A DNA stretch of 42,435 nucleotides from DATAUK01 sp036268295 (GTDB lineage: Bacteria; Actinomycetota; Actinomycetes; JAFAQI01). Where the stretch lies: NCBI GenBank assembly GCA_036268295.1, contig DATAUK010000067.1:1-42435 (forward strand). The letters run 5' to 3'. A program made the position numbers and the translations under genes. Under the pieces are notes generated by a model. It was not told the origin of the DNA. It worked only from the letters and a program-made list of their open reading frames with translations, and made no database searches. Shown in pieces: positions 26,009 through 35,062 of this stretch (its first letter is position 1; each line of letters opens with the position of its first letter).

Positions 26009-26117
26009 CGTCAAGACCCCGTCGTGATCTTGACGAAGAGTGTCCTCGAGGTCGCGGGATCGCTCATCATCGTCAAGATCGCGGGCTTGATGAGGGCAAT
26101 CAATGTCAAGATCGCGG
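26009..26117. repeat. cluster of inverted and direct repeats between convergent genes
   Basis: CGTCAAGA (26009-26016) and TCTTGACG (26028-26035) form an 8-bp stem 6 nt after the zinc protein stop. GTCAAGATCGCGG occurs twice as a direct repeat (26072-26084 and 26105-26117). CTCATCA (26063-26069) and TGATGAG (26088-26094) form another stem around the first copy. It can serve as a terminator for both flanking genes; the repeated GTCAAGATC core suggests a degenerate repetitive element. Confidence 0.6.
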
Positions 26118-26158
26118 CAAACGTCCCGAGGAGCGGAACTCGCTAGTAGTTAGCGCTC

Positions 26159-27517
26159 TTAGCCTTTGGGTTTTGTACTTTTGGGTTTGGCGCGCTTCGT
26201 CGCCGGCGCCTCAGCCAGGCCGGGGATCCAGCGGCGGACCTCGGTGCCGTAGGGGATGTCGGCATCGAGCTGGCAGAGCACGCCGATGATGCCGGCGCTG
26301 ACCCGGTGCATGAGTAGATACGTCGGCGGCAGGTTGAGCTGGCGACCGAGTTGGTTCGCCGGAGATCGCGGGTCGGCCACTCGGGCGGCCTCGCCGCGCA
26401 GCCAGGCCCGGGTGAAGTGGAAGTGCTCGGCGCGCACCGGCTCGAGCATCGGCGTGACGTAGTCGAGCACCTCCTGGGCGTCGATCTTGAGATCCGGTGC
26501 CACGAAGCCCTCGGCCCGAAGGCCGGCGAGCACCTCCTCGGCCTTGCCGTCCAGCGCGAGCCGGCCGAGCGGCCCGATCGCTGGCGGCAGGCCGTCGGGG
26601 AGCCGGTTGACCGCGCCGTAGTCGAGGACCGCGAGCTTGCCGTCGGCGGTCAGCCGGAAGTTGCCGGGGTGCGGGTCGGCGTGCAGCAGCCCGCAGCGTT
26701 GCGGACCGGAGAGCAGGAACCGCACGAACAACAGCCCGGCGCGGTTGCGCTCGTCCGGGCTGCCTTCGCGGATGATCGCCGACAACGGATTTCCGTCGAC
26801 CCACTCGGTGACCAGCACGTTGCCGGCCTGGCTGACGACCTTCGGCACGACTATGTCGGGGTCGCCGTCGTACCCCGCCGCGAAGGCGGCTTGCGACTCC
26901 GCCTCCATGACGTAGTCGAGCTCCTCGGCGACCCGGGCCTTGAGCTCCTTGATCAGTGGCTTGACGTCGAGGCCGGGGTTGATCACGGCGAACAGCCGGG
27001 CGAAGCGGGCCAGCTGGTTGAGGTCCGAGAGCAGCGCCGGACCGGCACCGGGATATTGCAGCTTCACCGCTACCTCGCGCCCGTCGTGCCAACGCGCCTT
27101 GTGGACCTGTCCGATCGACGCAGCGGCCGCCGGCTTGTCGTTCCATTCGAGGAACTGCTCGCGCCAGTCGGGGCCTAGCCCCTCGGCCAGCACCTTGTGG
27201 ACGGTGGCCCCCGGCATCGGCGGCGCGGCGTCCTGCAGCTTGGTGAGCGCGGCGCGGTACGGCGCGGCGAGATCCTCCGGCAGCGCGGCTTCGAAGACCG
27301 ACAGCGCCTGCCCGAACTTCATCGCGCCGCCCTTGAGCTCGCCCAGGACTTTGAACAGCTGTTCGGCGGTGCGCTGCTGGATTTCGGTCGCGACCATCGC
27401 GGCCGGACGGCCCCCGATGCGCTTGCCGACGCCCAACGCGGCGCGTCCAGCGACCCCTACCGGAAGGCTCGCCAGCTTCACACTTCTGGAGATCGCCCAT
27501 TTCGGGATGTCGCTCAC
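26159..27517 (-). CDS. AarF/ABC1/UbiB family atypical kinase
   Basis: A 452-residue protein of the ABC1 family. MKFGQALSVFEAALP carries the family KxGQ motif, AAASIGQVHKARWHDGREVAVKLQYPG the Ala-rich loop and catalytic lysine region, LLHADPHPGNF the catalytic loop, AVLDYGAVNRL the metal motif. In actinobacteria (M. tuberculosis Rv3197) the role is unclear; elsewhere these proteins act on lipid or quinone metabolism. The C-terminus is Lys-rich (TKRAKPKSTKPKG). GTG start; a 62-nt divergent gap separates it from gltA. Confidence 0.9.
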   Translation of the reverse strand: MSDIPKWAISRSVKLASLPVGVAGRAALGVGKRIGGRPAAMVATEIQQRTAEQLFKVLGELKGGAMKFGQALSVFEAALPEDLAAPYRAALTKLQDAAPPMPGATVHKVLAEGLGPDWREQFLEWNDKPAAAASIGQVHKARWHDGREVAVKLQYPGAGPALLSDLNQLARFARLFAVINPGLDVKPLIKELKARVAEELDYVMEAESQAAFAAGYDGDPDIVVPKVVSQAGNVLVTEWVDGNPLSAIIREGSPDERNRAGLLFVRFLLSGPQRCGLLHADPHPGNFRLTADGKLAVLDYGAVNRLPDGLPPAIGPLGRLALDGKAEEVLAGLRAEGFVAPDLKIDAQEVLDYVTPMLEPVRAEHFHFTRAWLRGEAARVADPRSPANQLGRQLNLPPTYLLMHRVSAGIIGVLCQLDADIPYGTEVRRWIPGLAEAPATKRAKPKSTKPKG

Positions 27518-27579
27518 CGCTCTATTCTCGTTGATCTGCGGGTAGACGTTGTCAGGGGACGGGTCAGAGGGAGAACGAG

Positions 27580-28860
<1,281 letters not shown>

Positions 28861-28866
<6 letters not shown>

Positions 28867-28970
28867 CCACCCGCACAACCCCGCGCATGTGCCATCGGTG
28901 GGCCCCTGGGCCCACCGATGTGCCATGCGTAGGGCCATAGGCCCACGCATGTGCCATGCGCGGGTCAGGT
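28861..28970. repeat. nested palindrome (three-way junction) between convergent genes
   Basis: Two hairpins in tandem: CATCGGTGGGCCC/GGGCCCACCGATG (28893-28920, 13 bp, 2-nt loop) and CATGCGTaGGGCC/GGCCCACGCATG (28924-28951). They are enclosed by CCCGCGCAT (28880-28888) pairing with ATGCGCGGG (28956-28964). Outside these, ACCTGACC (28861-28868, with the gltA stop) is complementary to GGTCAGGT (28963-28970, with the ThiF stop). ATGTGCCAT occurs three times with 31-nt spacing. Acts at least as a bidirectional terminator. Confidence 0.75.
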
Positions 28971-30002
28971 CGGGAGGGGGGCGGCGTCGATGGCGCCGCA
29001 GCCACAGCCCGGATGGGCAGCGACGGTACGCCGCCGCAGCCGCAGGTCGGCCAGCGAGAGCTCGATGATGCCGCCGACGCTCGGCGGCGGCGCGGTGATG
29101 CCGCGGTCGAGCCAGGCAAGCACATGCAGCGCCACGATCGATGCTGCCGCACTGGCCAGCCCGACGTCGCACGGCTCGATGCCGTGTCGATCGCCGATCA
29201 GCTGAGCGGCCATCATCGGCCACGCCGGGTCGCGGTCGCCGCGGGTGAGCTCGACGCAACGCAGACACGGCGTCTGGCCCGGCAGCACGAGCGGGCCGAT
29301 CACGGCCGTGGTCTCCCGGATGATCACCGGCAGGTGCGGCCGGTGGCGGACCTGCCCCAGCCACTCCGGCGGGACGATGCTGGTGGTCGGCGCGATGACC
29401 ACGGTCGAGTCGGCCCGGGCTGCTCCCTTCGGCTTCGCCCAGGTGCCGGCCAGCAACACCCGGGCGGCATCGGCCCGGCTACCTTGCCGAGAGCCGAGGC
29501 TGCGGATGCCGGCCGGCGCGAAGTCGGCGTGGCGTAGCGGGCCGTTGTCGCTGAGCTCGAGGTGCCGGATCCCGGCAGCCGCGAGCAGCATTGCGACGCT
29601 GGCCCCGACCCGCCCGGCGCCGAGGACCTCGACCGACGCCTGCTCGCGCGCCGCCATCACCCGAGCCGCAGCGCCCGGCGCGCGGTACAGCAGCGAGAGC
29701 GAGAGCAGGTCCGGCGTGCGGCGAGGATCGACCGGGCGCGCCGGTTCGGCCACGTCGTCGAGCGCGTCGGCCTCGACGAGGGTCTTGAGCAACCGGTCCA
29801 CGCGCTCCGGATCGTGTCCGCGCCGCTGCGCTTCGGCGTTCAGCTCGGTGACGTCACGAGTGCCGTCCAGCAGGTCGAGCAGGCTGGCGTCGGCAATGTC
29901 CACTCCGCCGAGCACGACGGCGTACGACGGATCGATGCCGAGCTGCAGCGTTGCCGGGTCGCGCCAGAGCCGGCGCAGCGCGGGCTTGAGCAGCGGTCGC
30001 AC
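28965..30002 (-). CDS. ThiF/E1-like adenylyltransferase-fold protein
   Basis: About 345 residues. The N-terminal 100 residues are a small winged-helix-like domain (LLDLLDGTRDVTELNAEAQRRG), as in leader-binding parts of thiazole/oxazole cyclodehydratases; the rest is a Rossmann E1-like domain with VLGAGRVGASVAMLLAAAGI, PCLRCVELTRGD and a C-terminal GCGCG, giving a possible zinc site of four cysteines. GTG 30002 has AGGAGG at 7 nt spacing, better than GTG 30008. No YcaO gene or precursor peptide is visible nearby. Actinobacteria keep such a gene near the AarF kinase. Substrate unknown. Confidence 0.72.
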   Translation of the reverse strand: MRPLLKPALRRLWRDPATLQLGIDPSYAVVLGGVDIADASLLDLLDGTRDVTELNAEAQRRGHDPERVDRLLKTLVEADALDDVAEPARPVDPRRTPDLLSLSLLYRAPGAAARVMAAREQASVEVLGAGRVGASVAMLLAAAGIRHLELSDNGPLRHADFAPAGIRSLGSRQGSRADAARVLLAGTWAKPKGAARADSTVVIAPTTSIVPPEWLGQVRHRPHLPVIIRETTAVIGPLVLPGQTPCLRCVELTRGDRDPAWPMMAAQLIGDRHGIEPCDVGLASAAASIVALHVLAWLDRGITAPPPSVGGIIELSLADLRLRRRTVAAHPGCGCGAIDAAPLPT

Positions 30003-30099
30003 CGGCACGCCTCCTGCGGTGGGGGTATGCCGTCGAGACTGCCAAAACCGTCGGCCCGGCGTCGGTCGTCATCCACAGGCGGTGCACCCCCGGACACGA

Positions 30100-30135
30100 C
30101 AAAGCCCGCGAGACCGCTGGGTCTCGCGGGCTTTG
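30100..30135 (-). terminator. intrinsic terminator of the DUF5679 gene
   Basis: Perfect 15-bp stem (30100-30114 with 30121-30135) and 6-nt loop; on the minus strand the 3' arm ends CTTTG followed by TCGTG. Located 15 nt after the DUF5679 stop and well upstream of the ThiF-like start. Confidence 0.85.
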
Positions 30136-30150
30136 CGACGTACCTAGTGC

Positions 30151-30303
30151 TTAGGCCTTGCCCAGGATGCGGTTGACCTTCGTGCCACAGACCGGGCACG
30201 GGCCCTGCGCCATGCGGCGGCCGGATTCGCTCGTCCGGACTTCGCCCTGGTAGGTGCGCTTCTCCTTGCACTTAACGCAGTAGCCCTCGTAGGTGTCGGC
30301 CAT
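30151..30303 (-). CDS. DUF5679 zinc-ribbon small protein
   Basis: A 50-residue protein read from the reverse strand, beginning MADTYEGYCVKCKEKR and ending VNRILGKA. Two CxxC pairs (YCVKCKEK and PCPVCGTK) form a likely zinc ribbon. GAGGAGG lies 5 nt before the ATG, and a strong terminator follows the TAA stop, so the gene is well defined despite its size. DUF5679 proteins are conserved in actinobacteria and of unknown role. Confidence 0.85.
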   Translation of the reverse strand: MADTYEGYCVKCKEKRTYQGEVRTSESGRRMAQGPCPVCGTKVNRILGKA

Positions 30304-30368
30304 CTAGTCCTCCTCGGTCGATCGCCGCCGGCCGGGAGCCGGCCGAACCTTCGATCAGCGTACCGTTT

Positions 30369-30399
30369 CCACGCTCAATACTCGTGTAACTGAGCGTGG
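30369..30399. promoter_or_regulatory. 31-bp palindrome in divergent promoter region
   Basis: CCACGCTCA (30369-30377) and TGAGCGTGG (30391-30399) are perfect 9-bp arms around a 13-nt centre that includes TAC-TCGT-GTA. It sits between the DUF5679 start and the crotonase start; a TAGTGT box for the crotonase is at 30411-30416. Reads like a dimeric repressor operator. Confidence 0.5.
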
Positions 30400-30447
30400 G
30401 CGTGGCGGGCTAGTGTCAAGTGGCGTCCCACGAGACCTGGAGGATCA

Positions 30448-31239
30448 TTGAGCGCCGGCCCACTGCGAGTCGAGCGTCGCGACGACGGAGTCGTCGTCTT
30501 GACCCTCTCGTTGCCCGACCAACGCAACGCGATGACGGCCGAGCTGACCGCCGCGTGGACCGAAGCGATCGCCGGCCTGCGCGGTGACCGAGCGGTCCGC
30601 GCGGTCGTCGTCACCGGCGCGGGCAGTGCGTTCTGCTCCGGTGGTGACCTGTCGTGGATCGCTGAGTCGCCGGACCTCAGCGTCGACGCGATTCGCGACC
30701 GGATGCTGCCGTTTTACCGTGCCTGGTTAGGAATTCGCGACCTCGAGGTGCCGACCATCGCGGCGATTAACGGGCACGCGGTCGGCGCCGGGCTCTGCCT
30801 CGCACTGGCCTGCGACCTCCGGTACGCCGCGGCCGGCGCCACGATGTCGGCGCCGTTCACCGCCCTGGGGATGCACGCTGGGATGGCGGCCACCTGGCTG
30901 TTGCCGGAGGCGGTCGGGCTGCCGGTCGCGCGCGAGCTGCTGTTCACCGGGCGCCGCGTTGCGGCCGACGAGGCGTTGCAGATCGGTCTGGTCAACGGCG
31001 TCTTCGAGGCCGACGGACTGCTCGACGGCGCGGTGGATGTGGCGTGTCGGATCGCCGCCAACGGACCGGTCGCGGTGCGCCTGACGGTGGCCGGGCTGCG
31101 AAACGGTGGTCACCAGAGCCTCGAGTCGGCGTTGCAGTTCGAGGCACTCGCTCAGCCGGTGACCTTCGCGACTGCCGATCTCGCCGAGGGGATCGCGGCA
31201 GCCAAGGCACGCCGCAAGCCGGAGTTCACCGGCCGGTAG
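30448..31239 (+). CDS. crotonase-fold enoyl-CoA hydratase/isomerase family protein
   Basis: A 263-residue protein from TTG with GGAGG 5 nt upstream. The oxyanion-hole segments are present (AFCSGGDLSWI; GHAVGAGLCLALACD). The two catalytic glutamates of enoyl-CoA hydratase are not: the position of rat E144 (GGGCELAMMCD) is Cys in GAGLCLALACD, and the position of E164 (PEI) is Phe in PFTALG. It is therefore probably not a normal hydratase; it may be an isomerase, hydrolase or non-catalytic acyl-CoA binder such as mycobacterial EchA6. A hairpin follows its stop. Confidence 0.82.
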   Translation: MSAGPLRVERRDDGVVVLTLSLPDQRNAMTAELTAAWTEAIAGLRGDRAVRAVVVTGAGSAFCSGGDLSWIAESPDLSVDAIRDRMLPFYRAWLGIRDLEVPTIAAINGHAVGAGLCLALACDLRYAAAGATMSAPFTALGMHAGMAATWLLPEAVGLPVARELLFTGRRVAADEALQIGLVNGVFEADGLLDGAVDVACRIAANGPVAVRLTVAGLRNGGHQSLESALQFEALAQPVTFATADLAEGIAAAKARRKPEFTGR

Positions 31240-31241
31240 TG

Positions 31242-31266
31242 CCCGGGGGAGAACGAAACCCCCGGG
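31242..31266 (+). terminator. hairpin after the crotonase gene
   Basis: CCCGGGGG (31242-31249) pairs with CCCCCGGG (31259-31266), loop AGAACGAAA. No T-run; common for actinobacterial terminators. Confidence 0.6.
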
Positions 31267-31386
31267 TGCCACCAGGTGGTCATTCGCCTTCCCCTTGCGA
31301 ACGTCCACTCGGCACACCACGGGGGCTCCGTTGCCCAGACCGTACGGACTCGGACGCCTTCGCGTCAACGTGGAGTTCAACTGGAA

Positions 31387-31476
31387 TGTGGATGACGTTG
31401 TGGATGCGGTGTGGACATCACGGAGTGTCGCGGTGGATAACTCCCCGAAACGGTTGTGGATCACGACTGTGGGTGA
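31387..31476 (+). other. cluster of DnaA-box-like nonamers
   Basis: Six sites in the same orientation: TGTGGATGA (31387), TGTGGATGC (31399), TGTGGACAT (31410), GGTGGATAA (31432), TGTGGATCA (31455), TGTGGGTGA (31468). Each differs by one or two bases from TGTGGATAA or TGTGGACAA, the complement of the DnaA box. No replication gene is nearby. Confidence 0.4.
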
Positions 31477-31553
31477 CCGGTGAGAGCGCGGTGACCTGCG
31501 ACAACACCAATTTTCGAGGCGCGAAAGAACAAAGTTCTGCACCGAGTTCCGGC

Positions 31554-31559
31554 TAGCGT
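31554..31559 (+). promoter_or_regulatory. -10 box TAGCGT, leaderless-type
   Basis: TAGCGT lies 7 nt before the GTG start of the metallopeptidase, so transcription would begin at or next to the start codon. No ribosome binding site is present. Confidence 0.5.
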
Positions 31560-31566
31560 CGGTGTC

Positions 31567-32184
31567 GTGAGCCGGCAAGAGGCGCTTTTCGAGCTGTCCG
31601 GCGGCGCGCCCAAGATCATTTCCGGCGACCACCCTAAAGTTGAGGTTGAGCCGGTTTCGCCATTAGTCGCCGCGGCCGATGCCGAGCCACCTCAGGTCGA
31701 GGTGATCCGTTCCGCGCGGCGCCGGCGTACCGTCTCGGCGCATCGAGCCGGCGACCGGATCGTGGTGTCGGTGCCGGCCCGGATCAGCCGGGCCGAGGAA
31801 CGGCGCTGGGTCGCGTTGATGGTGGCGCGGATCCTCGACGGCGAGCGACGGGCGCGACCCAGCGATGACGAGCTGATGGAACGTGCGACGTCGCTCTCGC
31901 GCCGCTATCTCGCCGGCCAGGTCTCGCCGAGCAGTGTGCGGTGGGTCGACAACATGGCGGCCCGCTGGGGTTCGTGCACTCCGGTCGACGGCACCATCAG
32001 GCTCTCCCGGCGGCTGGTCGGTATGCCGGGCTACGTCGTCGACTACGTGTTGCTGCACGAGTTGGCGCATCTGCTGGTGCCCGGCCACGGCCCAAAGTTC
32101 TGGCACGCACTCGCCGGCTATGAGCGGCTCGAACGAGCCCGCGGCTATCTCGAGGGCGTTGCGTCGGCTGACTCACCGAGCTGA
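31567..32184 (+). CDS. YgjP/M48-like zinc metallopeptidase
   Basis: A 205-residue protein. Zinc motif HELAHLLVPGHGPKFW supplies H164, H168 and H174 with catalytic E165; NMAARWGSCTPVDGTIRLS before it is the family signature (DUF45/YgjP). The first about 45 residues are variable. Such proteins are SprT-like peptidases of uncertain substrate. Stop is 6 nt from the convergent DUF2342 stop. Confidence 0.87.
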   Translation: MSRQEALFELSGGAPKIISGDHPKVEVEPVSPLVAAADAEPPQVEVIRSARRRRTVSAHRAGDRIVVSVPARISRAEERRWVALMVARILDGERRARPSDDELMERATSLSRRYLAGQVSPSSVRWVDNMAARWGSCTPVDGTIRLSRRLVGMPGYVVDYVLLHELAHLLVPGHGPKFWHALAGYERLERARGYLEGVASADSPS

Positions 32185-32190
32185 GGGCGG

Positions 32191-33465
32191 CTACTCCGAC
32201 TCGTCGGCTGGTGGTGACTCGAGCTCTGAGAGGTCGAGGGTTGCGTCGGTCGAGCCGCGCTCGACCCAGCTCAGCGGGTCGTCGAGGTCGGTGGCGCTCG
32301 GCAGCAGGTCGGGGTGCGACCAGACCGCGTCACGGCCATCGATGCCTCGTCGGTTGCCGAGGGTCTGCCACAGTGTCGCGGCCTCACGGAGCCGGCGCGG
32401 CCGAAGCTCCAGCCCGACCAGCGAGGCGAAGGTACGTTCGGCCGGACCGCCGGTTGCGCGACGGCGCCGCATCGTCTCCTGCAGCGCTCCGAAGCTCGGC
32501 AGCGAGGCGCTGCCGGCGGCGGCCGAGACGGTGTCGACCCAACCCTCGACGAGTGCGAGCGCGGTTTCGAGCCGGGCAAGTGCGGCCTGCTGCGTCGGTG
32601 TCGAGGTCGGCTCGAACAACCCCTCGCCGATCGCCCGTTGGATCGCCTCGGGGTTGGACGGGTCGAGCCCGCTGGCAAGCTCCTCGAACTTTGAGGTGTC
32701 GACGACGATGCCTTCGGCATAGGAACGGACGGCGGCAAGCAGATGGGCTCCGAGCCACGGCACGTGGCCGAACAGCCGCTGATGCGCGGCTTCGCGCAGT
32801 GCGATGAACAGCCGCACCTCGTCGAGCGGAAGATCGAGTCCCGCGCCGAGGGTGCGCACCGACTCGGGCAGCAGCGCCGCCACGCCGGCCGGCCCGAGTG
32901 GCAGCCCGATGTCGCTGGAGCTGACCACCTCGGTCGCCAGGGTGCCGAGGGCCTGACCGACCTGGCCGCCGAAAATCAACCCGCCGACCTGGCTCATCAT
33001 GCCCATCAGCGGCCCCGCCATCGCCCGCATCTCCTCGGGCAGCGCCTCGCCCATCGCGCCGGACACCCGTGCGGCTACCGGCTCGACCAGCTCGGTCCAG
33101 GCCGGCCGGGTCGCCTCCAGCCAGCGCCGCCGGCTCCAGGCCTCGGTCGAGCTGACGCCGGACGGCAACGCGGTGACCGGGTTTAGCCAGACGTCAGCGA
33201 GTCGGATCGCATCCGCGACCTCGCTGGCATCGGTGCCCGTTGTACCGGTGTCGGTGCCGATCACCTCCATCGCCGTCTGCCTGGCGACCTGCCAGTTGAC
33301 CGGCCCCGACTCGCCGGACATCAAGTCGCCGAGTTGGCGCAACATGGCACCGAGATCGGCGTTGCCGCCGAGCGCGGCGAACGGGTTGCCGGCGTTGCCG
33401 GAGCCCTCGTCAGGCGGCGGCTCGTCGCCCCCGCTACCAGAGAACCCGAACGGTGGCGTGGTCAC
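32191..33465 (-). CDS. DUF2342 zinc-dependent metalloprotease-like protein
   Basis: A 424-residue protein of the actinobacterial DUF2342 family (M. tuberculosis Rv3195 type). N-terminal Gly/Pro-rich segment, then VNWQVARQTAMEV, and REAAHQRLFGHVPWL, the zincin-like motif; C-terminal LVGLELRPRRLREAATLW and AVWSHPDLLPSATDLDDP are family hallmarks. Sometimes annotated as coenzyme F420 biosynthesis-associated, but no F420 gene is here. GTG start; only 29 nt separate it from the divergent SDR gene. Confidence 0.88.
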   Translation of the reverse strand: MTTPPFGFSGSGGDEPPPDEGSGNAGNPFAALGGNADLGAMLRQLGDLMSGESGPVNWQVARQTAMEVIGTDTGTTGTDASEVADAIRLADVWLNPVTALPSGVSSTEAWSRRRWLEATRPAWTELVEPVAARVSGAMGEALPEEMRAMAGPLMGMMSQVGGLIFGGQVGQALGTLATEVVSSSDIGLPLGPAGVAALLPESVRTLGAGLDLPLDEVRLFIALREAAHQRLFGHVPWLGAHLLAAVRSYAEGIVVDTSKFEELASGLDPSNPEAIQRAIGEGLFEPTSTPTQQAALARLETALALVEGWVDTVSAAAGSASLPSFGALQETMRRRRATGGPAERTFASLVGLELRPRRLREAATLWQTLGNRRGIDGRDAVWSHPDLLPSATDLDDPLSWVERGSTDATLDLSELESPPADESE

Positions 33466-33494
33466 GAATCCACGGTAGCCGTCAAGATGGGACC

Positions 33495-34595
33495 GTGACG
33501 CAGTCCCGGCCGGTCGTTCGCCGAAGGCGCAGCCCGCTCACCATCGGGGTGACCGGTGCCGCCGGTCCGCTGGGTGCGGCGATGATCGGCCGGCTCGCCT
33601 ACCACCCGGCGTCGTTCAAGGTCGTCGCGATCGACTCGGTACGCCGTCATGCCGCCGGCGCGAGCTGGCGGGTGGCAGACGTGCGAGATCCGGCGCTGGC
33701 GAGCCGGTTCGCGGGGATCGACACCCTGGTTCATCTCGCCACCGATCGCTCGGCTGCCACGCCGACGGCCGACCGTCGCGCGGTCAACGTCCGCGGCACC
33801 GAGGTGCTGCTCGACGCCGCCGTCGCAGCCGGCGTGACCCGGGTCGTCCTGCTGACCAGCGCGATGGTCTACGGCGCGCAGCCCGGCAACCCGGTGCCGC
33901 TCGGGGAGACGGCGCCGCTCTCGTCGGACTCGCCGGGCGGCCTGGTCGGTGACTGGCTCGCGATGGAGCGAGCAGCGGCCCGGCGGATGATGACCGGGGA
34001 CTCGCCACTGGACGTGACTGTCGTGCGCCCGGCGTCGCTGGTCGGGATCGTCACCGATGCGCTGCTTCCCGGGCTGTTCGCGGCGGTGCGGCTGCTCGCG
34101 ATCCGCGATGCCCACTGCCACTGGCAGTTCTGTCATGTCGACGACCTGATCGATGCCCTGGTCGCCGCGGCGCTTGGTGAAGTGGGTGGCGCGGTCACGG
34201 TCGGCTGCGAGGGCTGGCTGAGCCGCGCCGAGGTGGAGGCCATCGCCGACATGCGCTCGATCGTGCTGCCGTCGACCGTCGCGTTCGCGACCGCCGAGCG
34301 GCTGCACCGCGTCGGCGCACTGTCGTCGCCGGTGAGCGATCTGCACTACCTGGTCAACCCTTGGGTGGTGGGCTCGCAGCAGCTTCGGGCGACCGGGTGG
34401 ACGCCCGGCTGGACCAACGAAGCCGCGCTGCGTGAGCACCTGCGGTTGCTCGGCGATCGGGCCGGTCGGGGGCTCATCGCGGTCGACCGCAAGGATGCGA
34501 CCCGGGCCGCGGCAGGTGCCGCGGCGGGTGCCGGAGCGACGCTGGCGGTCATCGGCTCGTTGGCGTTGGCGCGGGCACGGGCAAGGAGGCGCTGA
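33495..34595 (+). CDS. NAD-dependent epimerase/dehydratase (atypical SDR)
   Basis: A 366-residue protein from GTG 33495. Rossmann start GVTGAAGPLGAAMIGRLA, LVHLATDRSA and VNVRGTEVLLDAAVAAGV are extended-SDR features; LLTSAMVYGAQPGNPVPLGE is the Ser/Tyr region, but the YxxxK lysine is replaced in this area (DWLAMERAAA). The C-terminus has an Ala-rich hydrophobic helix and Arg-rich end, possibly membrane-associated. Its stop overlaps the moaE start (TGATG). Confidence 0.78.
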   Translation: MTQSRPVVRRRRSPLTIGVTGAAGPLGAAMIGRLAYHPASFKVVAIDSVRRHAAGASWRVADVRDPALASRFAGIDTLVHLATDRSAATPTADRRAVNVRGTEVLLDAAVAAGVTRVVLLTSAMVYGAQPGNPVPLGETAPLSSDSPGGLVGDWLAMERAAARRMMTGDSPLDVTVVRPASLVGIVTDALLPGLFAAVRLLAIRDAHCHWQFCHVDDLIDALVAAALGEVGGAVTVGCEGWLSRAEVEAIADMRSIVLPSTVAFATAERLHRVGALSSPVSDLHYLVNPWVVGSQQLRATGWTPGWTNEAALREHLRLLGDRAGRGLIAVDRKDATRAAAGAAAGAGATLAVIGSLALARARARRR

Positions 34596-35041
34596 TGAAC
34601 GCGAGCGACCCGGCCGCCGAGCCGGTGCGGTTTGCCGAGATCCGGACCAACCCGCTATCGGCCGACGAGATGATTGCCGCGGTCAGCGGACCGGCGTACG
34701 GCGGTGTCGTGGTGTTCCTCGGCAATGTCCGCGATCACGACGAGGGCCGAGACGTGAGCACGCTGGACTACTCCGCTCACCCCAGCGCGGCCGCCGAACT
34801 GACCCGGGTGGTGAGCGAGGTCGGTGCGGCCGCACCGGGTGTTGCTCTCGCCGCAGTCCACCGGGTCGGTGAGCTCGCGGTCGGCGACATCGCCGTCATC
34901 GTCGCGGCCGCCGCCGGGCACCGTGACGAGGCGTTCGAGGTCGGCCGGCTGCTGATCGATCGGATCAAGGCCGAGGTGCCGCTGTGGAAGCGGCAGCAGT
35001 TTTCCGACGGTGACCACGAGTGGGTTGGTGCCGGCGGCTGA
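34595..35041 (+). CDS. moaE: molybdopterin synthase catalytic subunit
   Basis: A 148-residue MoaE that inserts sulphur into precursor Z with MoaD thiocarboxylate. Motifs: GVVVFLGNVRDHDEG, VHRVGELAVGD, VAAAAGHRDEAFE, RIKAEVPLWKRQQF with the active-site lysines K125 and K132. MoaD and other cofactor genes are not in the window. Start overlaps the SDR stop. Confidence 0.93.
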   Translation: MNASDPAAEPVRFAEIRTNPLSADEMIAAVSGPAYGGVVVFLGNVRDHDEGRDVSTLDYSAHPSAAAELTRVVSEVGAAAPGVALAAVHRVGELAVGDIAVIVAAAAGHRDEAFEVGRLLIDRIKAEVPLWKRQQFSDGDHEWVGAGG

Positions 35042-35049
35042 TCGGTGCC

Positions 35050-35055
35050 TACACT
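35050..35055 (+). promoter_or_regulatory. -10 box TACACT, leaderless-type
   Basis: TACACT is followed by GAGCGGC and the ATG at 35063; TTGGTG at 35025-35030 is a possible -35. Confidence 0.5.
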
Positions 35056-35062
35056 GAGCGGC

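Larger units (their letters stand above)
31240..31566. other. 327-nt intergenic region
   Basis: No convincing coding frame: a 62-residue open frame at 31295-31483 lacks a ribosome site and conserved features. The region holds a terminator-like hairpin (31242-31266), six DnaA-box-like nonamers (31387-31476) and a promoter close to the next start (31554-31559). Confidence 0.6.

Noticed and set aside
28887..28957. CRISPR-like array (ATGTGCCAT with 31-nt period)
   Set aside because: Only three copies of a 9-nt core, and the spacers are themselves palindromic and related; no cas genes.
31387..31476. Chromosomal replication origin
   Set aside because: No dnaA, dnaN, rpmH or AT-rich unwinding region nearby; kept only as a DnaA-box-like cluster.
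31527..31537. LexA/SOS box GAAC-AAA-GTTC
   Set aside because: Actinobacterial SOS boxes need a 4-nt centre (GAAC-N4-GTTC); here it is 3 nt.
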